NCBI GenBank assembly: GCA_037074765.1
Contig: JBAMDO010000152.1
Location: forward strand, 62,001 to 126,000
Direction: 5' to 3'
DNA length: 64,000 bases
From: Mansonella perstans
Taxonomy: Eukaryota; Nematoda; Chromadorea; Rhabditida; Onchocercidae
Position 1 is the stretch's first letter; every line of letters begins with the position of its first letter. The position numbers and the translations under genes were made by a program. The notes under the pieces are model-generated. The model made no database searches. It saw nothing but the letters and a program-made list of their open reading frames with translations, and had not been told where the DNA came from. Positions 42,348 to 58,300 of the stretch are shown piece by piece.

Positions 42348-44720
42348 CTAATCGATATTTCGTACACGTTTGCAGATCTCATCAGTAAACGAAGAACATG
42401 TGCCATGGCCACCCAAATCACCAGTCTTCTCATTGCTTTCTCTAATTGCATCAAAACACGCCTGTAACAAACAGTAATTTTCAATAATTTTATAATCCCT
42501 AAAACTGTAGCTAATTATGATTAAGAGTAGAGCAATATATCAAACAATTCATTATTAAAAAAAGAGTAGAGCAATAGATCAAACAATTCATTATCATTTA
42601 TTATAAAAGTTATCTCCAATCAAAATAAGTACGAATAGGAAGGTATAAACTCACTTTTTCTATCTTATCTGCATATGGTGTTAATCCCAGATAACGCAGC
42701 ATCATCACTGATGAAAGAAGTAATGCCGTAGGATTTGCTTTATTCTGAAACAGTTAAAAAATTTTTAAAAACTTGATTTTTACAGAGATGTTTACATTCA
42801 TTTATTATTTATAATAACTTGGATTCTTTTTAACCTGTCCAGCAATATCCGGTGCAGTACCATGGACTGATTCGAAAACGGCAGCGTCCTCACCAATATT
42901 TCCGGAGGGAGTTACACCAAGACCACCAATCAAACCTGCGCACAAATCGGATAATATATCACCATACAGATTTGGCATTACTAATACATCATACTGACTT
43001 GGGTCTCGAACCATCTAAAACACGGATTACTAAAAATTTTTGCATTCACAAAACAAACAGATGCGAAATGCTCCAAAAAGAAGATACTAGAAAGATTGAG
43101 CAACTAACATTCAAACAAACGGTATCCAAATATGCTGCATTAAATTTTATGTCCGAGTAGTTTGCGGCTTGTTCATGACACATTTTCAGAAAAAGACCAT
43201 CTGACATGCGCATTATATTTGCTTTGTGGACAGCAGTTACCATCTTTCGACCACTTATTCGTGCATATTCAAATGCATATTTAGCGATGCGCCTTGAGGC
43301 ATCTTCTGTTATCAACTTAATACTCTGAACAACACCATTTGCGACCTGAAAACTTAAATTAATTTCAATTTAATGAAATAAAAGTAACATAATACGAAAA
43401 ATCTCTTAGCACGCGTAGTAAAATTCTTTATATCGTAGATATATTATCTCAAATAATAAATACAAGCTCATATTTTGAGTAGTTAAACCGGAAAATATAT
43501 ATATATATAACGATCTAGAAATTTGATCTGCAAATGAAAATGTAAAATAAAATAAACATTATTTCCGAAGTTAAAGTTTCCAGCAAACCAGAAATAAGAA
43601 CGAAAGAGAGATGCACAGTGAAACAAAAAAGAGGAATTTAATTAAGCGATATAAAATATAATACCTCATGCTCGATTCCAGAATATTCACCCTCAGTATT
43701 TTCTCTGATTGTTACAATGTCAACATCATCATATAGCGTTTTATGACCTGCCAAAGATTTGCAGGGCCTCACATTTGCATAAAGATTGAATTCCCTTCAA
43801 TTGATCTCTACCATTACCTTTCTAATTCGTTTAAAGAAAACTGATCTCTTCAAATAACTCACTTCCTGACAGCAAGATTTAGTGAACGATGTCCTTTGCC
43901 AATTGGTGTTGCAAGAGGACCTTTCAGGCCAACTTTGTTCACTCTCATTAGTTCGATACATCTGAAATATATTTTAAACACCAAAGTTTACCTGATATAA
44001 TATTTTCAATGATCTTTATCCTTTTGCTCAACAAGAATAATATCCGGCCACAGAGTCGCTGTAAATCTGAGCTACAATTCAATTAAACAGAATTCATCGA
44101 CTTTTCCTAAATTTTCCTCTTCAAATTTTCTTTAAATTTCCCTTTTTTATCAAAAGAAAAATTAACTTCGAAGGGATTCGAAAAATTCCGTCATCTCCTC
44201 TAACAGGTGTGACGTCCACAAGATCCCACTCGATTGGTGCACTTGCTGCTTCAAAAATCTTCTGTACTGAAGCTGATATTTCAGGTCCGATGCCATCTCC
44301 TGAAATCACTAGTTAAAAATTTTAATGTCAACAATATTATTGGTCATGATGTGTTAAGAAGTGAAGCGAAAAACCTCAGTTTAGATTTACATTTCAAGTT
44401 AGTTTGAAAACAATTTATACGTCCTTTGATGAGAAACGTGCAAATTGTCTTTCAATTAACAAATAATGAAATAACAAATAAAATAAGTGTACAAGATGAA
44501 CAAAGATATTAACTTAAATTTACGTTATATTAAAATTGTTTTTTCTAAAATCAAAAATCAGTTGAATCAGAAGCGGCTTTAAATGATTCTTAAATAAAAA
44601 AAAAAAAAATGATAAAATACCTGGAATTAAAGTAACTCGACGTAAGCCATTTGTACTTGCTCTAGCTACATTTTTGGGTGCAAAGATTGTAGCTACTTTT
44701 GTGCGGCATCGTGCAATCAT
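42348..44720 (-). CDS. idha-1: Isocitrate dehydrogenase [NAD] alpha subunit, mitochondrial
   Basis: Eight minus-strand exons from ATG 44720-44718 to TAG 42350-42348. The N terminus [20 protein letters not shown] is basic and lacks acidic residues, a fit for a mitochondrial presequence, then RRVTLIPG joins [18 protein letters not shown]. Other blocks are [129 protein letters not shown] and the tail [16 protein letters not shown]. These match IDH3A throughout. The enzyme oxidises isocitrate to 2-oxoglutarate in the TCA cycle as the catalytic subunit of a hetero-oligomer. An upstream in-frame ATG at 44765 would mask the presequence, so I prefer the internal one. Head-to-head with the LysM gene. 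Confidence 0.96.
42524..42596. repeat. 34-bp intronic duplication in IDH3A
   Basis: AGAGTAGAGCAATATATCAA and the following CAATTCATTATTA occur at 42524-42557 and again at 42563-42596 with two mismatches. Intronic, between the last two exons. Confidence 0.85.
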
Positions 44721-45837
44721 ATTAAAAATGCAAAATTCTACCTCTGACTTGAAATAAATGAACATTAATAATAATCAAAATAATCAAAATTAATAAGTTT
44801 ATTTAACGTGATAACATGACGTTGTGATAAGTGATAAAAGTGATAAAATTCTTGTATGGAATGTTTTTAAAATGAAAGATGCCAAAGAATTCCTAGCCTC
44901 AATATCAGTTGAACTCTTCAGGCTCCTGTTTTTAATTAACCTATTAGAGGTTATCGATTGTTTTGGTTCGAATCGATTAGCTAATTCACGTCAACAAACC
45001 GTGTAACGCTTATGTGAAACGCTTAATATCAATGAATAACTAAACACAAACAATATACATAGATACAATGCACATACAGACAAATAGACAGACAGACAGA
45101 CGGACAGATACACACACAGACTCAGAACGAATTGATCCGCCCACCCACAGTTCTTATATATGCGTGCACGAATATACCAAGGACACGAATAACAGGACGT
45201 GTTTCGTGATAATCTTATTTTTCGGCTACTTGAAAAGGATGTTATACCGTGACCTCTCTCTCTTCGTCACTTCTACCTGTTCTCATTTTAGAGAAAGAGA
45301 ATAACTGCTCGTAAAAGATTTTATATGACCTTTAAATTCTGCTAAAACACTTCGTATAGCGCAATCAGAATTCCATCTTTTAAACTTCTTTCAGAATTTT
45401 GTCTTCAGCATATAATTTGTTATTAAATTACGTGAATCCTGAAAAGATTCGATTGATATTTTCAGGTCTTAGCAAAAACAAAATCAGATTAAGTAACAGA
45501 GAGTTTGAAAAAAATAAGATTAAATCAAATTAAGTTAGTCATTAATTCTATTATACTGGAAAATATCCAATATTTTATTTGTTGCAATCAATAAGTTTTT
45601 CTCATCTCTTCTTTTATTGTTTTATGAAAAAGAATAAATTAAACTTTGTAATTAGCTATTGAGTTAGTGGTTGGGAGATTATCAAAAAAAAAAAAAAAAG
45701 GTTTGAAGATCTCATATATTGATACAATAGTTAAGTTGAATTGAAATTATTAATGCTATTCGTAGAAGTTGAAATTATTAATGAAATTATTAAAAATTTT
45801 TCGATTTATTCATTGTTGATAATTATTTTCAGGTTAA
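44721..45837. promoter_or_regulatory. Divergent upstream region of IDH3A (-) and LysM gene (+)
   Basis: About 1.1 kb between head-to-head genes. It includes a CAGA/ACAC microsatellite at about 45073-45120 and a TTTTCAG acceptor ending at 45832, five bases before the LysM gene ATG, consistent with spliced-leader addition. No coding exon recognised. Confidence 0.5.
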
Positions 45838-47013
45838 ATGATCAGTCCACATACTGTTGAGAGTAGTAGTAGTACGGAAACGATAGAATTACGTTCCAGG
45901 AATGCTAATAGAAACAATGGAGAAAATAGAAATCGATGGGACAAAGCAATCAATGGCAATAAAGTTGATTTTAACATTTCCTTTTTTATTTTTTCATTTT
46001 AATTGATTTTTAGCTTATACATTGTAATGAGTAGCTTATTTCAATTTCAGGTTGTTGTCGAGAAGAAATTAAGGCCTGGTGATAATTTGAACAAAATTGC
46101 CGTGCAATATTCCGTCTCGGTATTCATTACTGTTTCATTAATGGTGAACAGATATTTTCATTTTACTAAAGTTTGTTTAACTAGTTAATCAAATAAACTG
46201 GAACAATTCACTTATAGCTCTCGGATTTGAAAAGGATCAACAATATTGTTTCTGATCAGGATATTTATGCTATGCCATTAATCAAAATCCCAGTGAGTAA
46301 ATTACGAAAAGAAGTGAATTTGGAAGACCAAAGTAATCATCTGTTATGTAATGATAGTCGTAACGAACCGACAGCCGAGGATTTTGCTGATGATAGGTTA
46401 ATAAAAGTTATTTTTTTAAAAGAGTTTTCTGAAAAGAATCTTGTATTAAGGATATCTATGCATGTTATTTCTTGCTTTCCTCTTTTTTATTCATATATTG
46501 CAGGCCTCTTTTGAGTAGCAATGATTTATCGGACAGGAGTGTGGAGGAATTGTTTGAGAAGACAGATGCATATATTGCTCAAATACGAGATAATTTATCA
46601 ACTGAAAATAATACTGTTCATTTCGTAGATGCAAGATCTCCAGATACTACTTTCAAGGTAATTATCGTCTTCCTTTATGTTTCACTTTAGTGATTTTTGT
46701 GGCAGTTGTATTCTGATAATTGTTTTGTTAAGCTTTCGTTTTTGCTAACATAGACCAATCGATTCATAGCTTCTACAACAAGCAGCCTGTAAATCGGATC
46801 ATGTCGGCGTTACGTCTTCAACTTTAATCTTGACATTAATACCATTAGTTCTTTTTAGATTACTCAAATATCTATCAAAGTTCATTTCAGGGACTTTGGT
46901 ACATTCTGGTGTTCGTCATTTTCATTTTCATCTTTGTACCGTTAATATTGACATTTTTGGAAGAAGAACGAAAGACTTCTCATGTTACCAAGAAGAGTTT
47001 TAAGAAAAGTTGA
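45838..47013 (+). CDS. LysM-domain single-pass membrane protein (LYSMD3/4-like)
   Basis: Five exons (45838-45963, 46051-46119, 46218-46396, 46504-46657, 46891-47013) give 216 residues. A Ser/Asn-rich N terminus (ESSSSTETIELRSRN) is followed by a LysM domain at about residues 43-90 (VVVEKKLRPGDNLNKIAVQY, SLSDLKRINN, IYAMPLIKIPV), which is in the position and form seen in animal LYSMD3/4. An acidic linker leads to a C-terminal hydrophobic helix at about 178-200 (WYILVFVIFIFIFVPLILTF) and a short basic tail, HVTKKSFKKS. The helix near the C terminus without a signal peptide suggests the LysM domain faces the cytosol or is in a type II layout. Family function in animals is poorly known; LysM in general binds N-acetylglucosamine polymers. 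Start chosen as the first ATG after the acceptor at 45832. Confidence 0.88.
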
Positions 47014-47917
47014 TTCTGATACCATTAGTGACTGGAATAGTTTTCTACCGTTGTGGATATAATATGGAGCGCGACTAATTATGTATGAATTCGTTGCATG
47101 AGTTGCGAATTTTCAGTCCTAGTTGAATCATATATATATATATATTTATGAATTTGAAGGGTTTTTTAAAAGGATTCCTTTGTTTGAAATATTTTTTTTC
47201 TTTTTGATTTATTAATAATAAATAACGTGAAGAATAATAGTATTTCTGTTCAATGATTTTGATTTTGTGTCACAAATGTTCTAATATTTAGTATATTTAT
47301 GAATTTATTTGATTCACTTCTGAGTTATTTTCTTAATAAAAATTGAAATATTAGTTTATCAGTTGTATCATGAAACCGCTTCAAGTGCACAATTATCTGT
47401 CCTATCCTATATTATATTTATGGCCCAAATTCTGCATTCTACAGAAAGTACATTTTAGACTAAAGCAACAGAAAAAGGTAGATTGCGACAAATACTTCTG
47501 TTTTATTTTAAGCAGATGTAGTTTTTAACAAATTGTTTCTTGCTGGCCAAATTGTTATTTCATTAAAATAGTTTAATTTTTTAGAAGACAGTATATCGAA
47601 TTTGTCTCAAACGCCGTAACCTGTTGTTGGAATAGAATACTGGAAACAAACACGAGAAGGAGAAGGAGCATCAGTCCTGTCGTGTGTTTTATAGCCTTTA
47701 TCGTTCAAAGCACTTCTAGCATTTCATTTCCTAAGGATTGCTATTCAAATAGCATATTTATAGTAGCGGAATAATTGTGAACAACAGCAAGTTGATTATT
47801 TTGATAGAATTGAATTATTTGGGAGACAATCTGTTAGTGTGCTTAGGATAGTGATTGAAATCTGACTGCATAACTGAGTTACATTTTGTTGATATGTTTC
47901 GTAGACATTGTAGAGAT
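47014..47917. other. Intergenic region, LysM gene to Src-family kinase
   Basis: About 0.9 kb with no exon recognised. It holds the LysM gene 3' UTR (AATAAATAA near 47217) and the upstream region of the kinase, including an in-frame upstream ATG at 47894. Confidence 0.55.
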
Positions 47918-51237
<3,320 letters not shown>

Positions 51238-52359
51238 TCAGCTAATGGTATCCGGTTTCACATTGATTGTTTCTTTTTTCCTTTTTCTTCATGCAGAGCT
51301 TTAAATTATTACTATCATCTTCGAGATAACCATTTGATTCGTTATGGTTGACATCGTTTTTGAAGACAATATTTCCCAAAGAATCTGTCAAATTATGTTT
51401 CTAAGATGTAACAAACAACAACAGAGAGTTTGTTTATAGATCACAAAGGTACGGTGTTTCATTTAATTTATTTTTGATTCGGTTTTTCTATTATTGAAAA
51501 TGTTTTATTCATCTTTTATGCTGACCTCTTTTTCTTAGGTAGTTTTGTTCTTCCTTCATCGAACATATCTGGAATTTTTAAATTTTGACAGATGAAATAA
51601 ATTTACTCTCGCAACTCCAGTTAGTGCAAAGATGTTTCTGGTTAGCGATATATATATGTTTCGTATATTTATATACCTCATAAAATCTTGTATACTCCAG
51701 TTTTCAAAGTTAATTGTTGTATAATTTGCATATGTTTGTATTTTTTACTTTGATTTATTACATTGGCATAACTTTTTTGCAGCCTTTTTCGTTGATAATA
51801 ATTTAGTCTTATCAGTTCCTTTTATTCAACCTTTTAAGGAAAAAACGGACGAGTAAAAAATTTTAAGATCATTTTTTATATTGTTTTTAATCACCTTGGC
51901 ATTATATATTACTTACATTTACGAGATTATTGCTCGTCCATGTTCTCAATTTGCTCTTTTTTATGTCAGTTGCGTTTACATTGAATACTTTTTCATTATC
52001 GTTTCCATGACTTAATTTATAAGTGGGGTCGATTTGAGATTATCTCATTCAGATTTCTTTCTATTGCTATCAGTCGTACATTGTATGTTTCTGATATAAA
52101 TTGTTGCATTATCATTAATTTTTTTTTGTGTTATTTATTTTAACATTATTCAATTTCCTTGTTTAGACGAAAGTATTCACATATTCAGTAAAATTGCCTT
52201 ATCTTGCATTTAGAAAAAAAATAGTGTCGTATGATTACGTGATATTTATGCTCGTTTTTAAATTTTTGTCAGTTTTCAAAATAATTCAAGAGTTTGGAAA
52301 TACAGAAAGAGAAAAAACGAAAAGTTTGAAAACGAGCAGTGTTAATTCTTTTAGGTGGA
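51238..52359. other. Intergenic region, Src kinase to CREB3-like gene
   Basis: About 1.1 kb of T-rich sequence with the kinase 3' UTR and upstream region of the next gene. A TTTTAG acceptor ends at 52354, five bases before the CREB3-like ATG. No coding exon seen. Confidence 0.55.
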
Positions 52360-55300
52360 ATGGAGAGTGCACCATTCGATCTTGATTTGGATGGGATATT
52401 AACAGACCCACACACAGATCTGATGTTATCCGGTGGCAGTTCCGCAGGTGGTTGCAGTCCATTTTTGGATGATGGTTTTAATTTTGTGGGAAATAATTCG
52501 GAATCAAATGGGTCATCGATAGTGCCGTATTTAAATAGTCCAAATATTTTATTGGATAGCTTATGCTCGCAATTAGATGTGCAAGAGAATATTGTTGAAG
52601 AACATTCTTATGCGTCTGTACGGAGTAAGTTTTCGTTGGGACAAATGGATGAGTTTTTATTACATAATTGTTTTTAACCTGCTATTCTTTAATCATTTTT
52701 GCGCAAGCTTGCAGCTACTATCAATCATCTTAGTTGTGAAATAAATCTTTGAAATTTAAAAATCAATAGTTCTCAGCTGATTACAGCTCGTTTTCAGCAG
52801 AATCAACCACATCCTCGATCTATGAGAGAAACAGCTCCGAGGCTTCATTTCTACAAAACACGGAGGAGCAGTTTGACTTACTTCAAGTACTTTTGCATTT
52901 GCTTCACTATTCTAGATTTCATTTCCATCATATTACTTCTTTAGTTTTTTCATCATTTTACTTCTTTAATGCCTTAAAGTAGATAAATTCCTGGAGATTG
53001 GAACAATGAGCGAAACTTTTTATCACTTCTACAACGGAAGATTAAATCAGATGTATTTCTCATAATTCAGCGTCAATTGGATGTTCTGGTTATTGACAGT
53101 GTTCATTTATCTCTTTGGAGTATAATTTAATGTTTTTTTATTTAGAGCATAATTTACTTTAATGTCCCCTAGAGCATTAATAATTTAATGTCCGATATTT
53201 AAGGAAGCAAGTAGAGAAATCCTTGAAGATTGGAACTATGAGCAAAATCTTTTACCACTGCCACAAAAAGAAAAAAAAACAGGTATGTTTCATATAATTT
53301 AGCCATCATTTGGGTATTTCGATAATTAACAACATTCATATATCTCTTTAGAGCATACTTTAAAAGCAGTTTATTCCACTCCGGTTATTTCTATGCATAA
53401 AACGAATCGGTTCAGTATAACTGAGATTAACAAGAAGACACGACCATCAATTACTCGAATAGGTTTGGGAGGTATTTTTTTGGCATTCTCTCATCTTCAT
53501 GCAATGTTCTCTTATCTTTATGCAATCTAAATAGCTCTTTTTTTTGTTTAATGTACTATATTAGCTTTTTAGTGTTTTCAAAAGCTAAATTTAAATTTAA
53601 GCAGATGGTGGAGTCAGTGAGAATTCTTTTTTCATAATAATCGCTTCTTTGGCGATATCTTTAGATAATTTAGATAAACGAAAATACCCACCGCTTATAT
53701 TGACTGAAGAAGAGAAGAAATTGTGTAAAAAGGAAGGGGTTCGATTGCCAGAATATTACCCTTTGACAAAAGCAGAAGAAAGAGAACTGAAGCGTATACG
53801 CCGAAAAATCAGAAATAAACACTCAGCTCAAACAAGTCGCAAAAAAAAACAAGTAATTCATTGTTGGATCCTTTACTTTCTTTTTTTACACTCTTTATAT
53901 CTTGGCTGAACTACCAAGCTTTTAGGATTATATTGAAGCATTAGAAGACCGTGTGGAGAATTGCACTCAAGAGAATGAGGAACTGAAGAAACAGGTATCT
54001 TTTTTAGTTGCTCTGTTTTGCAGTTTTCTTCGTTTATCGTCGTTAAGTTGTCCTCAATTAAGAAATTGAGAATTTTTACATGGTTTTACTGCAAGATTTT
54101 ACATCACTATGAAGTACGAGAGTTATTCTTTTTTCTTTTCAATACGTCATATAAATTTTTCATTTATTAAAGTTTTCAGAAACGTGCTTGATGATTTACG
54201 AAACTCTGGATGAAATAATACCAATCAATTTCAGGTGGAACATTTGAAAACATTAAATTCAACGTATTTATCGCAACTACGAAAATTGCAAAGCATGGTT
54301 GCTAATGGATCGAAACGAAAGGTACATGCTGGTACCTGCCTTGCAGTGTTGATGCTTTCAGTTTGTTTGCTCGTTGCACCAAACCTATCACCTTTGTCGA
54401 AAAAGCGTAATGAAGAAGAAGCAGAACAAATTACAGTGTCATCATCAGCTCAACTATCAAAACGAACTGCTGTCCTTGCAGGTCTGTTATTTATGGTAAT
54501 TGCATTTAACGAGAACAATGAACCAACAAAAATAGTTCTGATATATTAATGTGACTAGCAAAGAAATTAAATGGAAGATGAAGTCATGTTGATTCGTTAT
54601 CATCATTAAAGGTGATAAGTAGTATGTTAGAAATGAGAATTACTATTTCGAGAATTATTTTCAAATGTGACGACGTAATTCGGGATGTTATTTCATTCGG
54701 AGTTTTTTTTTTTGGTCTCTTGGATCAACTTTGGAAAACTTTGGTGTCTTGGATCAATATCGTTGAAAATAATAAAAAATATTTCAAGGACGTTCGAGAT
54801 CGCTTCTACAATTCGTGAACTCTGTTACGGATAAATTTGCAGTTGATTTTTGCGGTGAAGACGAAGAATATGAAGATTCATCTGCTGCTAAGTTTGTGTC
54901 CCTTTTCTCTTTTTCTGAATAGAAAAACATTAACTGTCATTAAGTTATATGGAAAAAAAAAGTTATATAAGATCTATGTTGTATTATATCTCTTTCTAAA
55001 GATGGTATTTAGTTTGGAGGATCAACCAGTAGCATTCAAGAATAATTCATTAAAACGGAAAGAAAAGCGCGTTACATTTTGGAATGGCAATGTAATGGTG
55101 AAAACGCAACCACATCTTAGTGAGATGGGAAGCAGCGCTGTTCCAAATTATAAATGTGTCAGAATCAAAAATTGCGCAGAAAAACGAAAAGTTTTATCTC
55201 AAGAAAGACTATGTCCAGTTTCACCAGACAATAATAAACCGTGGATACGGACAATGAGCAGTGCGGAATATAAGCATGCAAAATTATCTAACGGCTCAAT

Positions 55301-55373
55301 GCTTCATGTCTATACAAATCCTGGCAGTTATGTTTCAATGGATTCAAAACGTTACAAAATACAACGAGCGTGA
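52360..55373 (+). CDS. crh-2: CREB3-like membrane-bound bZIP transcription factor
   Basis: Nine exons give about 510 residues: 52360-52624, 52798-52886, 53204-53282, 53352-53462, 53605-53852, 53926-53994, 54235-54481, 54843-54895 and 55002-55373. The N terminus is acidic ([17 protein letters not shown]), as in CREB3-family activation domains. The approach [30 protein letters not shown] and [12 protein letters not shown] is the CREB3-type basic region; [20 protein letters not shown] and the next exon form the leucine zipper. A hydrophobic helix at about 320-340 ([15 protein letters not shown]) follows 25 residues after the zipper. The rest would be luminal. These factors sit in the ER and are released by Site-1/2 proteases in the Golgi; I see no certain S1P site. 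A 48-nt stretch in exon 5 with a GTGAGA donor could be a further intron. C. elegans crh-2 is the likely counterpart. Confidence 0.88.
52971..53143. repeat. Decayed copy of a CREB3-like exon and its flanks
   Basis: AATTCCTGGAGATTGGAACA onward, including ATGAGCGAAAC and the following intron text (TTCATTTATCTCTTTGGAG), resembles 53193-53358, which contains the real exon 53204-53282 (GAAATCCTTGAAGATTGGAA). The upstream copy has an early TAG at its exon start and lacks the GT donor, so it is probably non-coding. Confidence 0.75.
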
Positions 55374-58300
55374 ATGATTAAGTTACAAATGGTGATAACA
55401 AGGTTTCAAATTTACAAGTAGTGATAACAGAGCTTCAAATTTTACTAATAGTTTTGAAGAAAATTTTTTTTTCGGATTAAAGATGAGAGTCTTAACCCAA
55501 ATCTAATATTGGAATAATTACCCTCGATTAATGCGGATAAAACGAAATTTTTTTTAACTGTATATCATTAGACATATCGAGTAAGTGCAGTGAAAAAATA
55601 TGTTTTCATGTTCATTTTTTTGAATTCGGCCTGCTAAGCCATACCGTGCTTTCAAATTATGTGACATTTTTAAATAAATTTTTAAAGCTTTCATTTATTT
55701 CGCATAAATTCAATGAAAATACTTGGCTTTTTGATTTTTTTTTACCTGATTTTAATCAAAATGGTGGGATTTGAATTTGGAATTCATATTTTCAATCAAT
55801 TAATTTTTCCATTCATTCTTACCGGTTGGATCATACAGCTATTCTAGTTTGTTTTAGAATTCTCACTTTGTTTTTTTGTTTTGAAGTGGTATTTTATTCT
55901 GCCGTCTCCTTATCTGCTGTTCATTATGTGATATTTTTCTTTTCTGTCGATATCTTTTTGTGTTTTTACTTGGGTGGTACTTCGGTGATTTTTCAGACTT
56001 ATAAAATCACTGATTTTTCAGTGGTTGCTAACCAAAATAAAATTTTAATTCTTAGTCTGCATCATATAATCTGCAAATATCTAAACCTAAATTAGATTTT
56101 CAATTCAAACTTTTTATTACCAATTAATGATGGAAATCAGTAAAGGTTATGTGTATGGATATTTAGGTCAGCAGGAAGAATTTGAAATCGCCACATTCAC
56201 GAAGGTTTACTACGCTTTTTATTTACCGCACTGATGCTATAGGAATAGAGAATCCCGTCATTATTTTTAGAAAGGAGCAGGTTATTCAGTTTTTTCGAGT
56301 TACGTGTTTAATTCGTTTTTATGTAATATTCATTTACATAAAATTGAAAATAGGAATTAAATAAATGTTCCATTTCTAGTAAGATGTCATCGAATTCCTG
56401 GATGATTGCTACCAGTAATATATGGGATATTTCTTGTTTTCATCTTTTGCCGTAATGAAAGAAGCGGAAGGGCGATACATATCGTTGTTATCACAGTTAT
56501 CTCATCTAGTGATGAGAGGTATAAATTAAGTGGAATTTATTACCAAATGCATTTAAAGTCGATCTTTCGTGGATACATGCAATTGAGGAAACTTAAAGCT
56601 ATAATATCAGTGTTCCCTATGTCCTTTGTTCTCGAGAGAGAGAGAGAGTTTAGAGTTTTCAGTCTTCCAGTTTTCGTGCATAAAACTGAAATTGTACTGT
56701 TTCCCAGATAACGTAATATTGAATCCAAAGAGAAACTAGGAAAATGTCCGCAATTTCTCCAGAAGATTTGAAGTTTCTCATAAGAAAAGAAATTTTTCTT
56801 GTATTCTGCAGGTCAATTCAAATTCTTACGTTATATGACAAGGGTTTCTTTATCAAGTGATAGTTTAATACGGCTATACTCTCTTGTGTTATTTAGATAG
56901 ACACTTGTTATCTTTGCTTTTCCGAAGGCTTCAGTAAAAGAATGAGAATATATTCGATGATTGAGGAAATCAACTGAGAAGTCGTTTTCAGATTCGGTTA
57001 TTGTAATTTTGGAGCAGAAAATTTCGTTTTGTAGAAGCTTGCAGTGGTATTTTCACAAAAATACTTACAGGCAAATCTTCGTGCGTAAAAGTCTAAACTT
57101 TTCTATGTTTGAAATTTGGTTATTTCTACAAAATAGTTGGCTGCATGTACTTATGAATATGAGAAGAGATTGTAGCAAGAGTATAAATACAGCCTTGGAA
57201 TATAAGTCAAAAAGGCATGTAGCCTATATCCTTTATCACACATAAAGTTTATTTGAATTTATGTTAATCATAAATTTGAAATTTATGTATTAAAACATCT
57301 TGGTGATAACTGTTGATTTTTGGGATGAAGCAGCTTTGAATCTCTTCGAAATCAATTTGAAAATATGGTTACAGTCCTCAGAATAGGTTTCCAATGAATC
57401 CTTTAATTTTCAACTATTTTTTTAAGGCCTATTTCTTGAGAAAATTTTTAGAACAATGTCATACGTAATTGGATTAGTGTCATAGCTTGGATATGACAAA
57501 AATGATAGTGTCATTGTAATAAAATAAAAATTCCATAATCGCGATGGAGCGAATGTAATCCATTATTATTGAATCACTTTTATAACGAACGTCATTGCTA
57601 TATTTTTTTTTTGGTATTATTATTTTTATAATATTATTATGATTATGATTACAAAGATGAAGCGAATTGAAGAGTTAAGAAATATATTAAGAATTACATA
57701 TAATGGTAAATACTTCAAGTCAAATTACCAATGTTTTGAAATTAATCAATAGATGTCATTTGTGATGGCTTATTAAAAATGCAATCACATTCAGTTTTAA
57801 AACACACGGATTTTTTTATTACAATTTTAAATACAGTCCTTTGCAATTTTAATTTAAAATATTCATTTGTTTGTTAATTAGTACTCTACTTCTAATTTAA
57901 AAATATTTTTAATTAGTATTCAGTCAAACTAAACATCAGTTCAATTTCTTGACTGTTTTTTCGTCTTGTTTCATGGCACAATCAGCTCATTTTTAAAAAC
58001 ATCTGTCGAATTTGCTCAAATTCATTTCACTTAGAATTGTCTGGACAATCAATAATTTTTTAATAATTCTTCGTTTATTAATAAATTACTCTTTCATTAA
58101 CGAGATTTCTGAGTAAAAGTCAACAATAGTTATGAAGAAGTAAAGCTACCCTGTAAGTGGAATAAAAGAGTATTACTGCTAGTCTCTCTAATAATGCGCA
58201 AGGGAGTTTTTTTTTTCCTGTTTTTGAAAGCTTAAAAATGTAATTTATCGGTATAGTACTTAAAGGAATGCAAGCGAGTAAGGAAAGGCTAGTTGCTTTG

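Noticed and set aside
44966..44977. tRNA B-box-like GGTTCGAATC
   Set aside because: No matching A box or cloverleaf in the preceding 60 bases.
45068..45304. Open frame over the CAGA microsatellite
   Set aside because: Repeat-driven Gln/Thr/Asp text in a promoter interval.
55826..56095. 89-codon plus-strand frame, very hydrophobic
   Set aside because: Phe/Ile/Leu-rich from T-rich DNA; no basic residues placed as in a real membrane protein and no supporting signals.
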